Source: Aquabacterium sp. OR-4 (GTDB lineage Bacteria > Pseudomonadota > Gammaproteobacteria > Burkholderiales > Burkholderiaceae_C). From it: a stretch of DNA of 64,000 nucleotides. The position numbers and the translations under genes are program-made. The notes below the pieces were generated by a model, which was not told the DNA's origin, ran no database searches, and was given only the letters and a program-made list of their open reading frames with translations. The stretch is taken from assembly GCF_025290835.2 (NCBI RefSeq), contig NZ_JAOCQD020000002.1:186001-250000 (forward strand), written 5' to 3'. This document shows positions 1 to 8,073 of the stretch, piece after piece. Positions within the stretch are counted from its first letter, which is position 1. The number at the start of each line of letters is the position of its first letter.

Positions 1-2
1 CG

Positions 3-890
3 GTGAACAACCTGGCGATGAACAAGAGCTTCGAGTGGTTCGAGAACAACGTGATCTACCGCGTGCCGCCGAACTTTGCTGGCGCCGGCCGGCGCGTCTA
101 CCCGGGCTTTCTGCAGCACACCGGCTTCGTGGCGATGAACCCCGACCGCCACCTGAGCGCGCACTACGACTACTTCCAGGACCTGATCCGCGGCGATGAC
201 GATTCGACCGACGCGCATCGCCAGTTCTACGACGAGTACAACGCCGTGCTCGACATGCCGGCCGAGTACTACCTCGAGACGATCAAGACCGTGTTCCAGG
301 ATTTCGCCCTGGTCAACGGCACCTGGCAGGCCGACGACGGCACCTACGTGCGCCCGCAGGACATCACCACCAGCGCCCTGCTCACCGTGGAAGGCGAGCT
401 CGACGACATCTCGGGCGCCGGCCAGACCCGCGCCGCGCACGACCTGTGCAGCGGCGTGCCCAAGAGCCGCCAGTTCCACTACGACGTGGCCGGCGCCGGC
501 CACTACGGCATCTTCTCGGGCCGCCGCTGGCGCGAGAAGGTGTACCCGGAGATCAAGGCCTTCATCCTGACCTTCAACAGCCCCGAGGGCCGGCTCGACC
601 ACACGCCCACCCCCGACGAGCTGAGCGGCGACTACGAGATCGACCGCATCGCCGTGGATGCCCCCGCAGCCGTGGCCGCCGAGGCACCGGCGCGCAAGAT
701 CACGGTGCGCAAGGCCACGCCGGTCAAGACGGCCAAGACCGCCTCCAAGCCCACCGCCCCGGTGGCCGCCGAGGCCCCGGTGGCCGCTGCCGCGCCGGCC
801 CGCACGCGCAGCCCGCGCGCGGCGGCAACCGCGCCGGCCCCGGCCGCCAACCGCCCCACGGCCCGCGCCACGCGCAAGCCGCGCGGATAA
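3..890 (+). CDS. phaZ: Intracellular polyhydroxyalkanoate depolymerase (5' partial)
   Basis: C-terminal part of an intracellular PHB depolymerase, which hydrolyses stored polyhydroxybutyrate granules to hydroxybutyrate. The frame runs off the left edge, so the N-terminus and lipase-box serine are missing. What is visible matches the family's C-terminal half: LTVEGELDDISG with the likely catalytic Asp, and an AGAGHYGIF segment with the likely catalytic His. The last 80 or so residues (from about residue 215 of the visible part) are an Ala/Pro/Lys/Arg-rich tail with KTAKTASKP- and TRSPRAAAT-like stretches. This tail is not part of the hydrolase fold and resembles histone-H1-like or phasin-like DNA/granule-binding tails (inference). 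Enzyme identity is high confidence. Confidence 0.88.
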   Translation: MNNLAMNKSFEWFENNVIYRVPPNFAGAGRRVYPGFLQHTGFVAMNPDRHLSAHYDYFQDLIRGDDDSTDAHRQFYDEYNAVLDMPAEYYLETIKTVFQDFALVNGTWQADDGTYVRPQDITTSALLTVEGELDDISGAGQTRAAHDLCSGVPKSRQFHYDVAGAGHYGIFSGRRWREKVYPEIKAFILTFNSPEGRLDHTPTPDELSGDYEIDRIAVDAPAAVAAEAPARKITVRKATPVKTAKTASKPTAPVAAEAPVAAAAPARTRSPRAAATAPAPAANRPTARATRKPRG

Positions 891-898
891 TCCGGGCG

Positions 899-1621
899 GT
901 GCAGTCCACCGCCCCCATCCCCCCGCGAGCCATCGCGCCGAACCCCGCCACCGAGCGGGGTTCTTCATTGGCCGAGCAGATCGACGCGCTGCTGCCGCAG
1001 ACCCAGTGCACCCGCTGCGGCTACCCCGATTGCCGCAGCTATGCCCAGGCGATTGCCGGCGGCCGCGAGGCCATCAACCGCTGCCCGCCCGGTGGTGCCG
1101 AAGGCGTGGCGCGGCTGGCCGCGCTGACCGGCCAGGCGGTGCAGCCGCTGGACGCGGAATGCGGCGCCGAAGGCCCGCGCCTGCTGGCCGTGATCGACGA
1201 GGCCTGGTGCATCGGCTGCACGCTGTGCATCAAGGCCTGCCCGGTCGACTGCATCAGCGGCACCCACAAGCGCATGCACACGGTGATCGACGCCGACTGC
1301 ACCGGCTGCGAGCTGTGCGTGCCGGCCTGCCCGGTGGACTGCATCCGCCTGGTGCCGGTCAGCGGCGAGCGCACCGGCTGGCAGGCCTGGAGCGCGGCCG
1401 AGGCCGCCACCGCCCAGGCCGCCTACACCCAGCGCAACGCCCGCCGCGCCCGCCACAAGCACGAGCACGACGCGCGCCTGGAAGCCAAGGCCGCCGCCAA
1501 GCTGGCCGATCTGCCGGCCCACACCCAACACACCGACCCGGTGGTGATCGACCGCAAGCGCGCGGTGATCGAGGCGGCACTGGCGCGCGCCCGCGCGCGC
1601 CGCGCGGCAGACCAGGGCTGA
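899..1621 (+). CDS. rsxB: RnfB/RsxB-like electron transport ferredoxin
   Basis: Iron-sulfur protein of the RnfB/RsxB family in the stand-alone form common in Burkholderiales. From the GTG at 899, nine bases after the phaZ stop, it is 240 aa. Residues 37-45 hold the C-x2-C-x4-C start of the 4Fe-4S motif (CTRCGYPDC). Two ferredoxin 4Fe-4S motifs follow, CIGCTLCIKACPVDC and CTGCELCVPACPVDC. The C-terminus is an Arg/Ala-rich helix. The first 23 residues are Pro/Ala-rich and not family-like, so the TTG at 968 (AEQIDALLPQTQC) is a real alternative start. No other rnf genes are nearby, so the redox partner cannot be named. Confidence 0.8.
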   Translation: MQSTAPIPPRAIAPNPATERGSSLAEQIDALLPQTQCTRCGYPDCRSYAQAIAGGREAINRCPPGGAEGVARLAALTGQAVQPLDAECGAEGPRLLAVIDEAWCIGCTLCIKACPVDCISGTHKRMHTVIDADCTGCELCVPACPVDCIRLVPVSGERTGWQAWSAAEAATAQAAYTQRNARRARHKHEHDARLEAKAAAKLADLPAHTQHTDPVVIDRKRAVIEAALARARARRAADQG

Positions 1622-1704
1622 GATGAACCGGCCGCCACACGCATGGCATTCACCGCCCGCCAAGGCGGCGCATCAGGCCCGCCGGGCGGCCGGGCGAGCC
1701 TGAC

Positions 1705-2604
1705 ATGTCGCGCCTTCAAGCCAACGCGCTGCTGCTGCTGGCCGCGGTGATCTGGGGCTCGGCCTTCGTGGGCCAGGTGCTGGGCATGGCGGGCGTGGGC
1801 CCGCTCGGCTTTACCGGCGTGCGCTTTCTGCTGGGCGCGCTGGTGGTGGCGCCGCTGGCCTGGCGCGAGCGCCGCGCGCTGCAGGCCCAGGGCCATGCGC
1901 TGGGCGTGCCCGAGCTGCGCTGGATCGCCCTGCTGGGCGCGCTGCTGTGCACCGGCGTGGTGATGCAGCAGATCGGCCTGATGAGCACCACGGTCACCAA
2001 CGCCGGCTTTCTGACCGCGCTGTACGTGCCCCTGGTGCCGCTGCTGGCCTGGTTTTTTCAACGCCAGGCGCCGCACTGGAGCGTGTGGCCGGCAGCCGCC
2101 GGCTGCCTGGGCGGCACCTGGCTACTGACCGGGGGCTCGCTGGGTGCCTTCAGCCCGGGCGACCTGTGGGTGCTGGCCAGCGCCCTGCCCTGGGCCGTGC
2201 ATGTGCTGCTGGTGGGCCAGGTGGCCAACAAGCTGCGCGGCGCCTACGGCCTGGCCTGCGGGCAATTTTTGGTGTGCGGCCTGGCCGCCAGCGCTGCCGG
2301 CCTGGCGCTCGAGCCGATCACGCTGCAAGGCCTGGCCAGCGCGGCCGGCGCCATTGCCTACACCGGCGTGCTGTCGGTGGGCGTGGGCTTCACCATCCAG
2401 GTGGTGGGCCAGCGCCACGCGCCGCCGGCCGACGCGGCCATCGTGCTCAGCTCGGAAACCGTGTTTGCCGCCTTGTTTGGCGCGTGGTTCCTGGGCGACC
2501 GGCTCAGCGCCGTGGGCCTGCTCGGCTGCGGCCTGATCCTGGCCAGCATCGTGGGCGTGCAGATCCTGCCGCTGCTGCGCGCCCGACTGACCTCCACCTC
2601 CTGA
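1705..2604 (+). CDS. EamA/DMT-family exporter
   Basis: Integral membrane protein of the drug/metabolite transporter superfamily, 299 aa, the usual length for a ten-helix EamA protein made of two five-helix repeats. The first helix carries the family's AAVIWGSAFVGQ signature. The second repeat has LSSETVFAALFGAWFLGDRL, which matches the conserved end of EamA repeats. The substrate cannot be read from sequence. The gene starts 83 bp after rsxB and ends 8 bp before nth, so it may be co-transcribed with both. Confidence 0.85.
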   Translation: MSRLQANALLLLAAVIWGSAFVGQVLGMAGVGPLGFTGVRFLLGALVVAPLAWRERRALQAQGHALGVPELRWIALLGALLCTGVVMQQIGLMSTTVTNAGFLTALYVPLVPLLAWFFQRQAPHWSVWPAAAGCLGGTWLLTGGSLGAFSPGDLWVLASALPWAVHVLLVGQVANKLRGAYGLACGQFLVCGLAASAAGLALEPITLQGLASAAGAIAYTGVLSVGVGFTIQVVGQRHAPPADAAIVLSSETVFAALFGAWFLGDRLSAVGLLGCGLILASIVGVQILPLLRARLTSTS

Positions 2605-2612
2605 GCTGGTTC

Positions 2613-3248
2613 ATGAAATCTGCCGACATCACGCCCTTCTTCGCCACACTGGCCGCGGCCAACCCGCAGCCGGCCAGCGAGCTGGAGTACACCAGCGTGT
2701 TCGAGCTGCTGGCCGCCGTGCTGCTGTCGGCCCAGGCCACCGACGTGAGCGTCAACAAGGCCACGCGCCGGCTGTTTCCCATGGCCAGCACGCCGCAGGC
2801 CCTGCTGGCGCTGGGCGAGGAGCGCCTGGCCGATCACATCAAGACCATCGGCCTCTACCGCAGCAAGGCCCGGCACCTGATCCAGACCTGCCGCATCCTG
2901 ATCGAGCAGCACGGCGGCCAGGTGCCGCGCAGCCGCGTGGCGCTGGAAGCCCTGCCAGGCGTGGGCCGCAAGACCGCCAACGTGGTGCTCAACGTGGCCT
3001 TCGGCGAGCCCACGATGGCGGTCGACACACACATCTTCCGCGTCGGCAACCGCACCGGGCTAGCCCCGGGCAAGACGCCGCTGGCGGTGGAGCTGCAGCT
3101 CGACAAGCGCGTGCCGGCGCCGTATCGGCGCGATGCGCACCACTGGCTGATATTGCACGGGCGCTATGTGTGCACGGCGCGCTCGCCCAAGTGCGGGGTC
3201 TGTCAGGTGCGAGCGTGGTGCGACATGGGGCGCAAGCTGCCGGCTTGA
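2613..3248 (+). CDS. nth: Endonuclease III (DNA glycosylase/AP lyase)
   Basis: Base-excision repair glycosylase removing oxidised pyrimidines and cutting at AP sites; 211 aa, the normal length. The helix-hairpin-helix LPGVGRKTANVVLN holds the catalytic Lys, and VDTHIFRV holds the catalytic Asp. The C-terminus has the C-x6-C-x2-C-x5-C cluster ligands (CTARSPKCGVCQVRAWC). The ATG at 2613 gives the usual N-terminus (MKSADITPFF). The frame is open further upstream, but that part only overlaps the EamA gene in another frame. Confidence 0.95.
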   Translation: MKSADITPFFATLAAANPQPASELEYTSVFELLAAVLLSAQATDVSVNKATRRLFPMASTPQALLALGEERLADHIKTIGLYRSKARHLIQTCRILIEQHGGQVPRSRVALEALPGVGRKTANVVLNVAFGEPTMAVDTHIFRVGNRTGLAPGKTPLAVELQLDKRVPAPYRRDAHHWLILHGRYVCTARSPKCGVCQVRAWCDMGRKLPA

Positions 3249-3300
3249 AGCCGCGGCGGGCGACTTGTAAGGAATCGGCGCCCGCCGCGACCCATTGCGC

Positions 3301-3795
3301 ATGAAGCCGCTTCTGCTCCTGTTCACGCTGCTGCTGGCCAGCGCCAGCCTGGGTGCTGCACCGCCACCGGCAAGCCCCCTGCCCTTCAGCGGGGCCACGC
3401 TGGACGGCCGGCGCTTCGACCTGGCGGCGCGGCGCGGCCGTGTGGTGATGGTGGTGCTGTGGCGCAGCACCTGCCCGGTCTGCATCGACAAGCTGCCCGA
3501 ACTGCGGATCAACGCCCGCGGCTGGAAGGACGCACCCTTCGATCTGGTGCTGGTCAACCTGGATGCCAGCCCCGCCGATGCGGAACGTTATGACCGGGCG
3601 CGCCGGATCCTGGCCCCCGGCGAGGCCTCGGTGTTCAGCTTCTGGCAAGGGCAGGCGCAGATGCCGGGGCCATGGCGAAGCCCGGATCGCCTGCCGCACA
3701 CCGTGATCATTGATCGCCAGGGCGCGGTGGCCGCGCAGTTTGAAGGCCGCATCCCGGCCGAGGCCTGGAACCAGGTGGCTGATCTGCTGCCCTGA
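3301..3795 (+). CDS. TlpA-like periplasmic thioredoxin-fold protein
   Basis: Secreted or membrane-anchored thiol-disulfide protein of about 164 aa. It has an N-terminal signal peptide (MKPLLLLFTLLLASASLGAA), then a redoxin fold whose active site is CPVC in WRSTCPVCIDKLPELR. The Trp, Thr and Leu-Pro context is typical of the TlpA/ResA/AhpC-TSA superfamily. The ATG at 3301 is preferred; a TTG six bases earlier is possible. The role may be reduction of periplasmic cysteines, for example in cytochrome maturation (inference). It converges on the cobalamin cluster. Confidence 0.78.
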   Translation: MKPLLLLFTLLLASASLGAAPPPASPLPFSGATLDGRRFDLAARRGRVVMVVLWRSTCPVCIDKLPELRINARGWKDAPFDLVLVNLDASPADAERYDRARRILAPGEASVFSFWQGQAQMPGPWRSPDRLPHTVIIDRQGAVAAQFEGRIPAEAWNQVADLLP

Positions 3796-3797
3796 CA

Positions 3798-3845
3798 GGC
3801 CGGGCAGCGGTCGGCGCGGGCGGCCATGCGCCGATCAGGCCGGCC
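3798..3845. terminator. Nested hairpin between convergent genes
   Basis: An outer stem GGCCGG (3798-3803)/CCGGCC (3840-3845) encloses an inner stem TCGGCGC (3811-3817)/GCGCCGA (3828-3834). It lies exactly where the + strand thioredoxin gene and the minus-strand cobalamin operon end. There is no T-tract, so intrinsic termination is uncertain; it may act with Rho or protect 3' ends. Confidence 0.35.
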
Positions 3846-4542
3846 CGAATCGCGCCTGGCGGCACTCGCCGTAGCGCGGCGGGCGCGGCCAGTGGGCGGC
3901 GTCCAGTCCAGCGCACAGGCGTGTGGCCAGCCGCACGGCAGGATCGGTGGGCCGCTCAGCCCGCTGCAGCAGCTGCATCACGCCCGCATGGGCCACCACG
4001 AGGCGGGGTTCGGTGGCGGCCAGGGCACCGCCCCCATGGGCGCCAGGCGCTTCAGGGGGTCGGCCTGGCGCTGGCGCCTGCACCCAGGCCGCCACGCGCA
4101 ACGCCATGGCCGCCAGCGCCTCGCCGCCGCCCGGCGCATGGCCGGTGAAATCGGCCTCCCAGGCCTGCACCTCGCTCCAGGCGATGTCGCGCCAGGGCTG
4201 GCCGTCCCAGGCGCCGAAGTGCAGTTCCATCAAGCGCGCATCGATGTGGTGGCGCCAGCCCCAGCGCGCCAGCCAGCGGCCCACGTCGGCGCAGCGGCGC
4301 AGCGGTGAGGTCCACACCGCGCGCGGCAGGCCGTGGCGGCGCGCCGCGGTGCGGATGCGGTGCGCCAGGCGCTTGGCGCGGCGGGGGTGCACCGGCAGAT
4401 CGGTCTGGCCGATGCAGCGGCCGGCCGCGCCCTCGGGGCGGGGATGGCGCCACAGCCACAGGCTCGAGGGCGCGGCCTGGGTTGGCGCGGCCTGGGCTGG
4501 CGCGCCCTCGCCTGCCACGCCCGGCGCCGTCATGCCATCCAC
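3835..4542 (-). CDS. cobC: Histidine phosphatase, probable alpha-ribazole phosphatase
   Basis: Phosphoglycerate-mutase-like phosphatase of 235 aa, placed last in the cobalamin operon. It probably removes phosphate from alpha-ribazole-5'-phosphate or adenosylcobalamin-5'-phosphate (known role of CobC; the assignment here rests on family and position). The phosphohistidine motif reads LWRHPRPEG. The second Arg/His region includes TSPLRRCADV, and ELHFGAWDGQPW is the typical CobC/PGM segment. VVAHAGVMQLL carries the late catalytic His. The N-terminus has about 25 Ala/Pro-rich residues before the fold. Its start overlaps the end of cobS by 13 bp. Confidence 0.82.
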   Translation of the reverse strand: MDGMTAPGVAGEGAPAQAAPTQAAPSSLWLWRHPRPEGAAGRCIGQTDLPVHPRRAKRLAHRIRTAARRHGLPRAVWTSPLRRCADVGRWLARWGWRHHIDARLMELHFGAWDGQPWRDIAWSEVQAWEADFTGHAPGGGEALAAMALRVAAWVQAPAPGRPPEAPGAHGGGALAATEPRLVVAHAGVMQLLQRAERPTDPAVRLATRLCAGLDAAHWPRPPRYGECRQARFGPA

Positions 4543-5366
4543 ACCGGCTGGGCCGCGGCCACGACCAGCACCGCCAGTTCGGCGAACTGCTGGGTGGCAC
4601 CCAGCGTGTCGCCGGTGAAGCCGCCCAGGCGGCGCAGCAGCCAGGCGCGCATGCGCCAGGCCACCAGCAGCACGGCCAGCAGCGCCAGCGTGGCGCGCCA
4701 GGGCATGGGCGCTGGCAAGGCCAGCGGCACGCCGCCTGCGGCCAGGCCACCGCCCAGCGCCACGGCCACCAGCAGCGTCCAGCCCCAGGCCGTGGCCAGG
4801 CCGGCCGCGCCGATGCGCTGGGCCAGGGGCTTGGCCTTGGCGTGCTCGGGGTCGCCGGCATAGGTCAGCGTGGCCAGCAGCGTGGCGGCGCCGGCGCGGC
4901 TGGCCGCCTGCGCCAGCACCAGGGCAGCGGCCGCGGCCATGGCGCTGTGCTGGCCGGTCAGCTGCGCCAGCAGCGCCAGCTTGGCGGCCAGCACCAGCAC
5001 CAGGCCCAGCGCGCCATAACTGCCCAGGCGCGAGTCCTTCATGATCACCAGCGCGCGCTCGCGGCTCACGGCGCCGCCCAGGCCGTCGCAGGTGTCGGCC
5101 AGGCCGTCTTCATGAAAACCGCCGGTCAGCCACACCGTGGCCGCCGTGGCCGCCACGGCCGCCACCCACGGGCTGCCGCCCAGGGCCGTGGCCAGCGCCA
5201 GCGCCGCCGCACCAAACGCCCCCACGCCCGCGCCCACCAGCGGAAAGTGGCGTGTGCACTGCGCCAGCCAGGCGGGGTCGAAGCGGGCCAGCCGCACCGG
5301 CACGCGGGTGAGGAACTGCAGCGCCACGGCGATCAGCCGCAGTTCGTGAACCAGGGCCTGCAACAT
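4530..5366 (-). CDS. cobS: Adenosylcobinamide-GDP ribazoletransferase
   Basis: Polytopic inner-membrane enzyme joining alpha-ribazole to adenosylcobinamide-GDP, the last assembly step of the nucleotide loop (called CobV in aerobic nomenclature). 278 aa. FLTRVPV near the N-terminus, FHEDGLADTCDGLGG with acidic metal-binding residues, and IMKDSRLGSYGALGLVL are strong family signatures. The start MLQALVHELRLIAVALQ is chosen because the upstream extension overlaps cobT in a non-homologous frame. It lies 7 bp after the cobT stop. Confidence 0.94.
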   Translation of the reverse strand: MLQALVHELRLIAVALQFLTRVPVRLARFDPAWLAQCTRHFPLVGAGVGAFGAAALALATALGGSPWVAAVAATAATVWLTGGFHEDGLADTCDGLGGAVSRERALVIMKDSRLGSYGALGLVLVLAAKLALLAQLTGQHSAMAAAAALVLAQAASRAGAATLLATLTYAGDPEHAKAKPLAQRIGAAGLATAWGWTLLVAVALGGGLAAGGVPLALPAPMPWRATLALLAVLLVAWRMRAWLLRRLGGFTGDTLGATQQFAELAVLVVAAAQPVWMA

Positions 5367-5373
5367 GCGGCGA

Positions 5374-6486
5374 TCAGGCCTCGGCAGGGCCGCTGACGCC
5401 CGCCGAGTCGAAACTGGCCATGCCGGCCAGCAACTCGACAGCCGAGGCCACCAGCGGCCAGGCCAGCGCCGCGCCCGAGCCTTCACCCAGGCGCAGGCCC
5501 AGATCCAGCAGCGGCTGGGCGTCCAGCGCCTGCAGCATGGCGGCATGGCCGGCCTCGGCACCGCGGTGGCCGAACACGCAGGCGTCGGTGAGCGATGGCG
5601 CCAGGCCGCGCGCCACCAGCGCCGCGGCGCCGGCGATGAAGCCATCCACCAGCACCAGGCGGCGCTCGGCCGCGGCCTGCAGCATGGCGCCGGCCATCAT
5701 CGCGATCTCGAAGCCGCCGAACTCGGCCAGGGCCTGGATGGGGCTGAACCGGCCGGGCGCGATGCCCACGCGGTCCAGCGCGCGCTGCAGCACGGCGCGC
5801 TTGTGCGCCAGGCCGGCGTCGTCCAGGCCCGTGCCGCGGCCCACGGCCTGATCGAGCGGCGTGCCGGCCAGCGCCACCAGCAGCAGCGCGGCGGCCGAGG
5901 TGTTGGCAATGCCCATCTCGCCCAGCACCACGGCATTGCCGGGGCGCGCGGCCACCAGCGCGGCGCCGCGGCGCAGGCCCTCCAGCGCGCGCTCTCGGCC
6001 GAGTGCCGGGCCGCTGGCCGCGTCATCGGTGCCGGCGCCCAGGCGGGCTGCCACCAGATCGGGCCCGGCCGGCGGCGCGCTGGCGATGCCGGCATCCACC
6101 AGGGTCCAGGCCAGGCCATGCTGGCGCGCGAGCACATTGATGGCCGCACCGCCGCCACGCATATTGGCCACCATCTGGCCCGTCACCGCCTGCGGATAGG
6201 CCGAGACGCCTTGGGCGGCGATGCCGTGGTCGGCCGCAAACACCAGCAGCTGCGGCGCGTGCAGCGCGGGTTGCGCGCTGCCCTGCAGCAGGCCGATCTG
6301 CAGCATCAGCGCCTCGAGCCGGCCGAGTGCGCCCAGCGGCTTGGTGAGGTGGTCGATGCGGTGGCGCAGGCGCGCGGCCAATGCGGGCTGGGCCGCGGCA
6401 TCGCGCGGCTGGATGCGCGCGCACAGGGTGGACAGGTCGGCGGACAGGTCGGCGGGCAGGTCGTCGGTGGGCGGGGTCGGGTGCAT
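5374..6486 (-). CDS. cobT: Nicotinate-nucleotide--dimethylbenzimidazole phosphoribosyltransferase
   Basis: Makes alpha-ribazole phosphate from dimethylbenzimidazole and nicotinate mononucleotide (CobT in Salmonella naming, CobU in Pseudomonas naming; not the cobaltochelatase CobT). About 370 aa from the ATG at 6486. Motifs: LTKPLGALGRLEALM, LVFAADHGIAAQGVSAYP, MRGGGAAINVLARQHG, LGEMGIANTSAAALL with the catalytic-region Glu, and the C-terminal LRLGEGSGAALA. ATGs at 6495 and 6555 are also in frame. The 6555 start would read through an 11-bp tandem repeat whose period is not a multiple of three, so a start downstream of the repeat is preferred. Confidence 0.94.
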   Translation of the reverse strand: MHPTPPTDDLPADLSADLSTLCARIQPRDAAAQPALAARLRHRIDHLTKPLGALGRLEALMLQIGLLQGSAQPALHAPQLLVFAADHGIAAQGVSAYPQAVTGQMVANMRGGGAAINVLARQHGLAWTLVDAGIASAPPAGPDLVAARLGAGTDDAASGPALGRERALEGLRRGAALVAARPGNAVVLGEMGIANTSAAALLLVALAGTPLDQAVGRGTGLDDAGLAHKRAVLQRALDRVGIAPGRFSPIQALAEFGGFEIAMMAGAMLQAAAERRLVLVDGFIAGAAALVARGLAPSLTDACVFGHRGAEAGHAAMLQALDAQPLLDLGLRLGEGSGAALAWPLVASAVELLAGMASFDSAGVSGPAEA

Positions 6487-6514
6487 GGCGGGCATTTGAG
6501 AGGCAAGCGGCTCG

Positions 6515-6591
6515 GCGGATGTTCGGCGAAAGCTCAGCGCAGGGTCAGTGGACATTCGGTGGACATTCAGTGGATGCTCGGCGGGCGTTCA
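6515..6591. repeat. Seven degenerate 11-bp tandem repeats between cobQ and cobT
   Basis: Seven consecutive 11-bp units can be laid out on the + strand: GCGGATGTTCG, GCGAAAGCTCA, GCGCAGGGTCA, GTGGACATTCG, GTGGACATTCA, GTGGATGCTCG, GCGGGCGTTCA. Each starts G-C/T-G and ends in T-C-G/A. The array fills the short gap between the cobQ stop and the cobT start. The unit length is close to one DNA helical turn. No function is known. Confidence 0.7.
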
Positions 6592-8073
6592 ACGGGCCTC
6601 GAGCAGGCCCATCAGCGTGGCGGCGCCCACATGCTCGTCCAGCGTGTCGGCCAGCCGGTCAAACACCGTGGCCAGCGGCTCGGGCGCGCGGCCGAACAAG
6701 GCCTGCAGCACGGCCGGGTTCTCGAACAGGCCGTGCAGGTAGACGGCCAGGATGGGGCCCCGCTGCCAGCCCAGGCCGGGCGAAGCGGGGGCGGCATCCA
6801 GCAGGGTATCGAGCAAGGCGCCCTGGCGATCGACCTGGCTGTGGCCCAGGTGGATCTCGTAGCCCAGCACCGCCAGGCCGCTCAGCGCCGCCCACGGGCC
6901 CTGCAGCGCGCCCAGGCGGTGCCGCGCCTGGCGCAGCGTCTTGTGCGCGGCAAAGCGGGTGTGCAGCGGCAGCAGGCCCAGGCCGGCGTCCTGCCCCGGC
7001 GTGCCGCCTTCCTGGCCCAGCGGGTCATCGACCACCCGGCCCAGCCATTGCAGTGCGCCGCACACGGCCAGCAGCGGCTGGCCGGCGGCCACGTGTTGCG
7101 CAATCGGCGCGTCCAGGCCCTGCTGCCGCACCCAGGCCAGATCGGCCCGCGTGTGCTTGCTGCCGGGCAGCACCAGCACGGCGCCGGGCGCGGCCAGCGC
7201 GGCACGCAGCGTGGGCCCATCACGCACCACCACCAGCGGCAGGCCGGCGCGGGCCACGGGCTCGAACTCGTCCAGGTTGCTGGCATGCGGCGTGGACAGC
7301 AGCACCACGCGCGGGCCGGTGCTGGCGGGTGAGCCCAGCGGCACCGCATCCTCCTCGGGCAGGCCGTGCTGGCGCAGCAGGGGCAGCACGCCCAGCACCG
7401 GCAGGCCGGTGCGCTGGCGCAGCAACTCGGGTGCGGGCGCCAGCAAGGCCGCGTCGCCACGAAACTTGTTCAGCAGGTAGCCGCGCAGGCGCTGGCGCAC
7501 GCCGGCGTCCGCCAGCTCGGTGGTGCCCAGCAGGTGGGCAAAGGCGCCGCCGCGGTCGATGTCGGCCACCAGCAGCGCGGCGGCATCGGCCTGCACGGTG
7601 GTGAAGGTGTTCACATAGTCGTGCGCGGCCAGGTTGATCTCGGCCGGCGAGCCGGCGCCTTCGATCACCAGCAGCTCGGCCTCGGCCTGCAGCGATTGCA
7701 GCGCCGCCTGGGCGGTGGGCCACAGCAGCGCACTGCGCTCGCGCCAGGGCATGGCCGCCAGATCGGGCCGCAGCTGGCCCATCAGCACCACCTGGCTGCG
7801 GGTGTCGGCCTCGGGCTTGAGCAGCACCGGGTTGTGGCGCGGCTCGGGCGCGGTGCCGGCGGCCAGGGCCTGGAAGTACTGGGCGCTGCCGATCTCGGCC
7901 TGGCGGCCATCGGCGGCCACCACCACGCGGGCGTGGTTGCTCATGTTCTGCGCCTTGAACGGCCGCACGTCGAGGCCCCGCCGCGCATACCAGCGGCACA
8001 GCGCGGTGGTGATCCAGCTCTTGCCCGCGCCGCTGGTGCAGCCAAGCACGGCCACGGCCTTGGCGCGGCTCAT
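6589..8073 (-). CDS. cobQ: Cobyric acid synthase
   Basis: Glutamine- and ATP-dependent amidotransferase adding four amides (b, d, e and g) to adenosylcobyrinic acid a,c-diamide. 494 aa. The N-terminal P-loop synthetase domain shows VLGCTSGAGKSWITTALCRW and PFKAQNMSNHARVV. The middle has VIEGAGSPAEINL and DIDRGGAFAHL. The C-terminal class I glutaminase-like domain has VLPGSKHTRADLAW, then AVCGALQWLG with the nucleophile Cys, and VYLHGLFENP with the His. MSRAKAV at 8073 is chosen as the start because its ATG overlaps the stop of the preceding gene in the same ATGA pattern used through this operon. Confidence 0.95.
   Translation of the reverse strand: MSRAKAVAVLGCTSGAGKSWITTALCRWYARRGLDVRPFKAQNMSNHARVVVAADGRQAEIGSAQYFQALAAGTAPEPRHNPVLLKPEADTRSQVVLMGQLRPDLAAMPWRERSALLWPTAQAALQSLQAEAELLVIEGAGSPAEINLAAHDYVNTFTTVQADAAALLVADIDRGGAFAHLLGTTELADAGVRQRLRGYLLNKFRGDAALLAPAPELLRQRTGLPVLGVLPLLRQHGLPEEDAVPLGSPASTGPRVVLLSTPHASNLDEFEPVARAGLPLVVVRDGPTLRAALAAPGAVLVLPGSKHTRADLAWVRQQGLDAPIAQHVAAGQPLLAVCGALQWLGRVVDDPLGQEGGTPGQDAGLGLLPLHTRFAAHKTLRQARHRLGALQGPWAALSGLAVLGYEIHLGHSQVDRQGALLDTLLDAAPASPGLGWQRGPILAVYLHGLFENPAVLQALFGRAPEPLATVFDRLADTLDEHVGAATLMGLLEAR

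Noticed and set aside
446..898. Long N-terminal extension of the RnfB-like frame into phaZ
   Set aside because: That part is out of frame with phaZ, Arg/Pro-rich and not family-like; a start at 899 or 968 gives normal size.
6515..6591. Possible CRISPR array
   Set aside because: Units are 11 bp, contiguous and without spacers; no cas genes are in the window.
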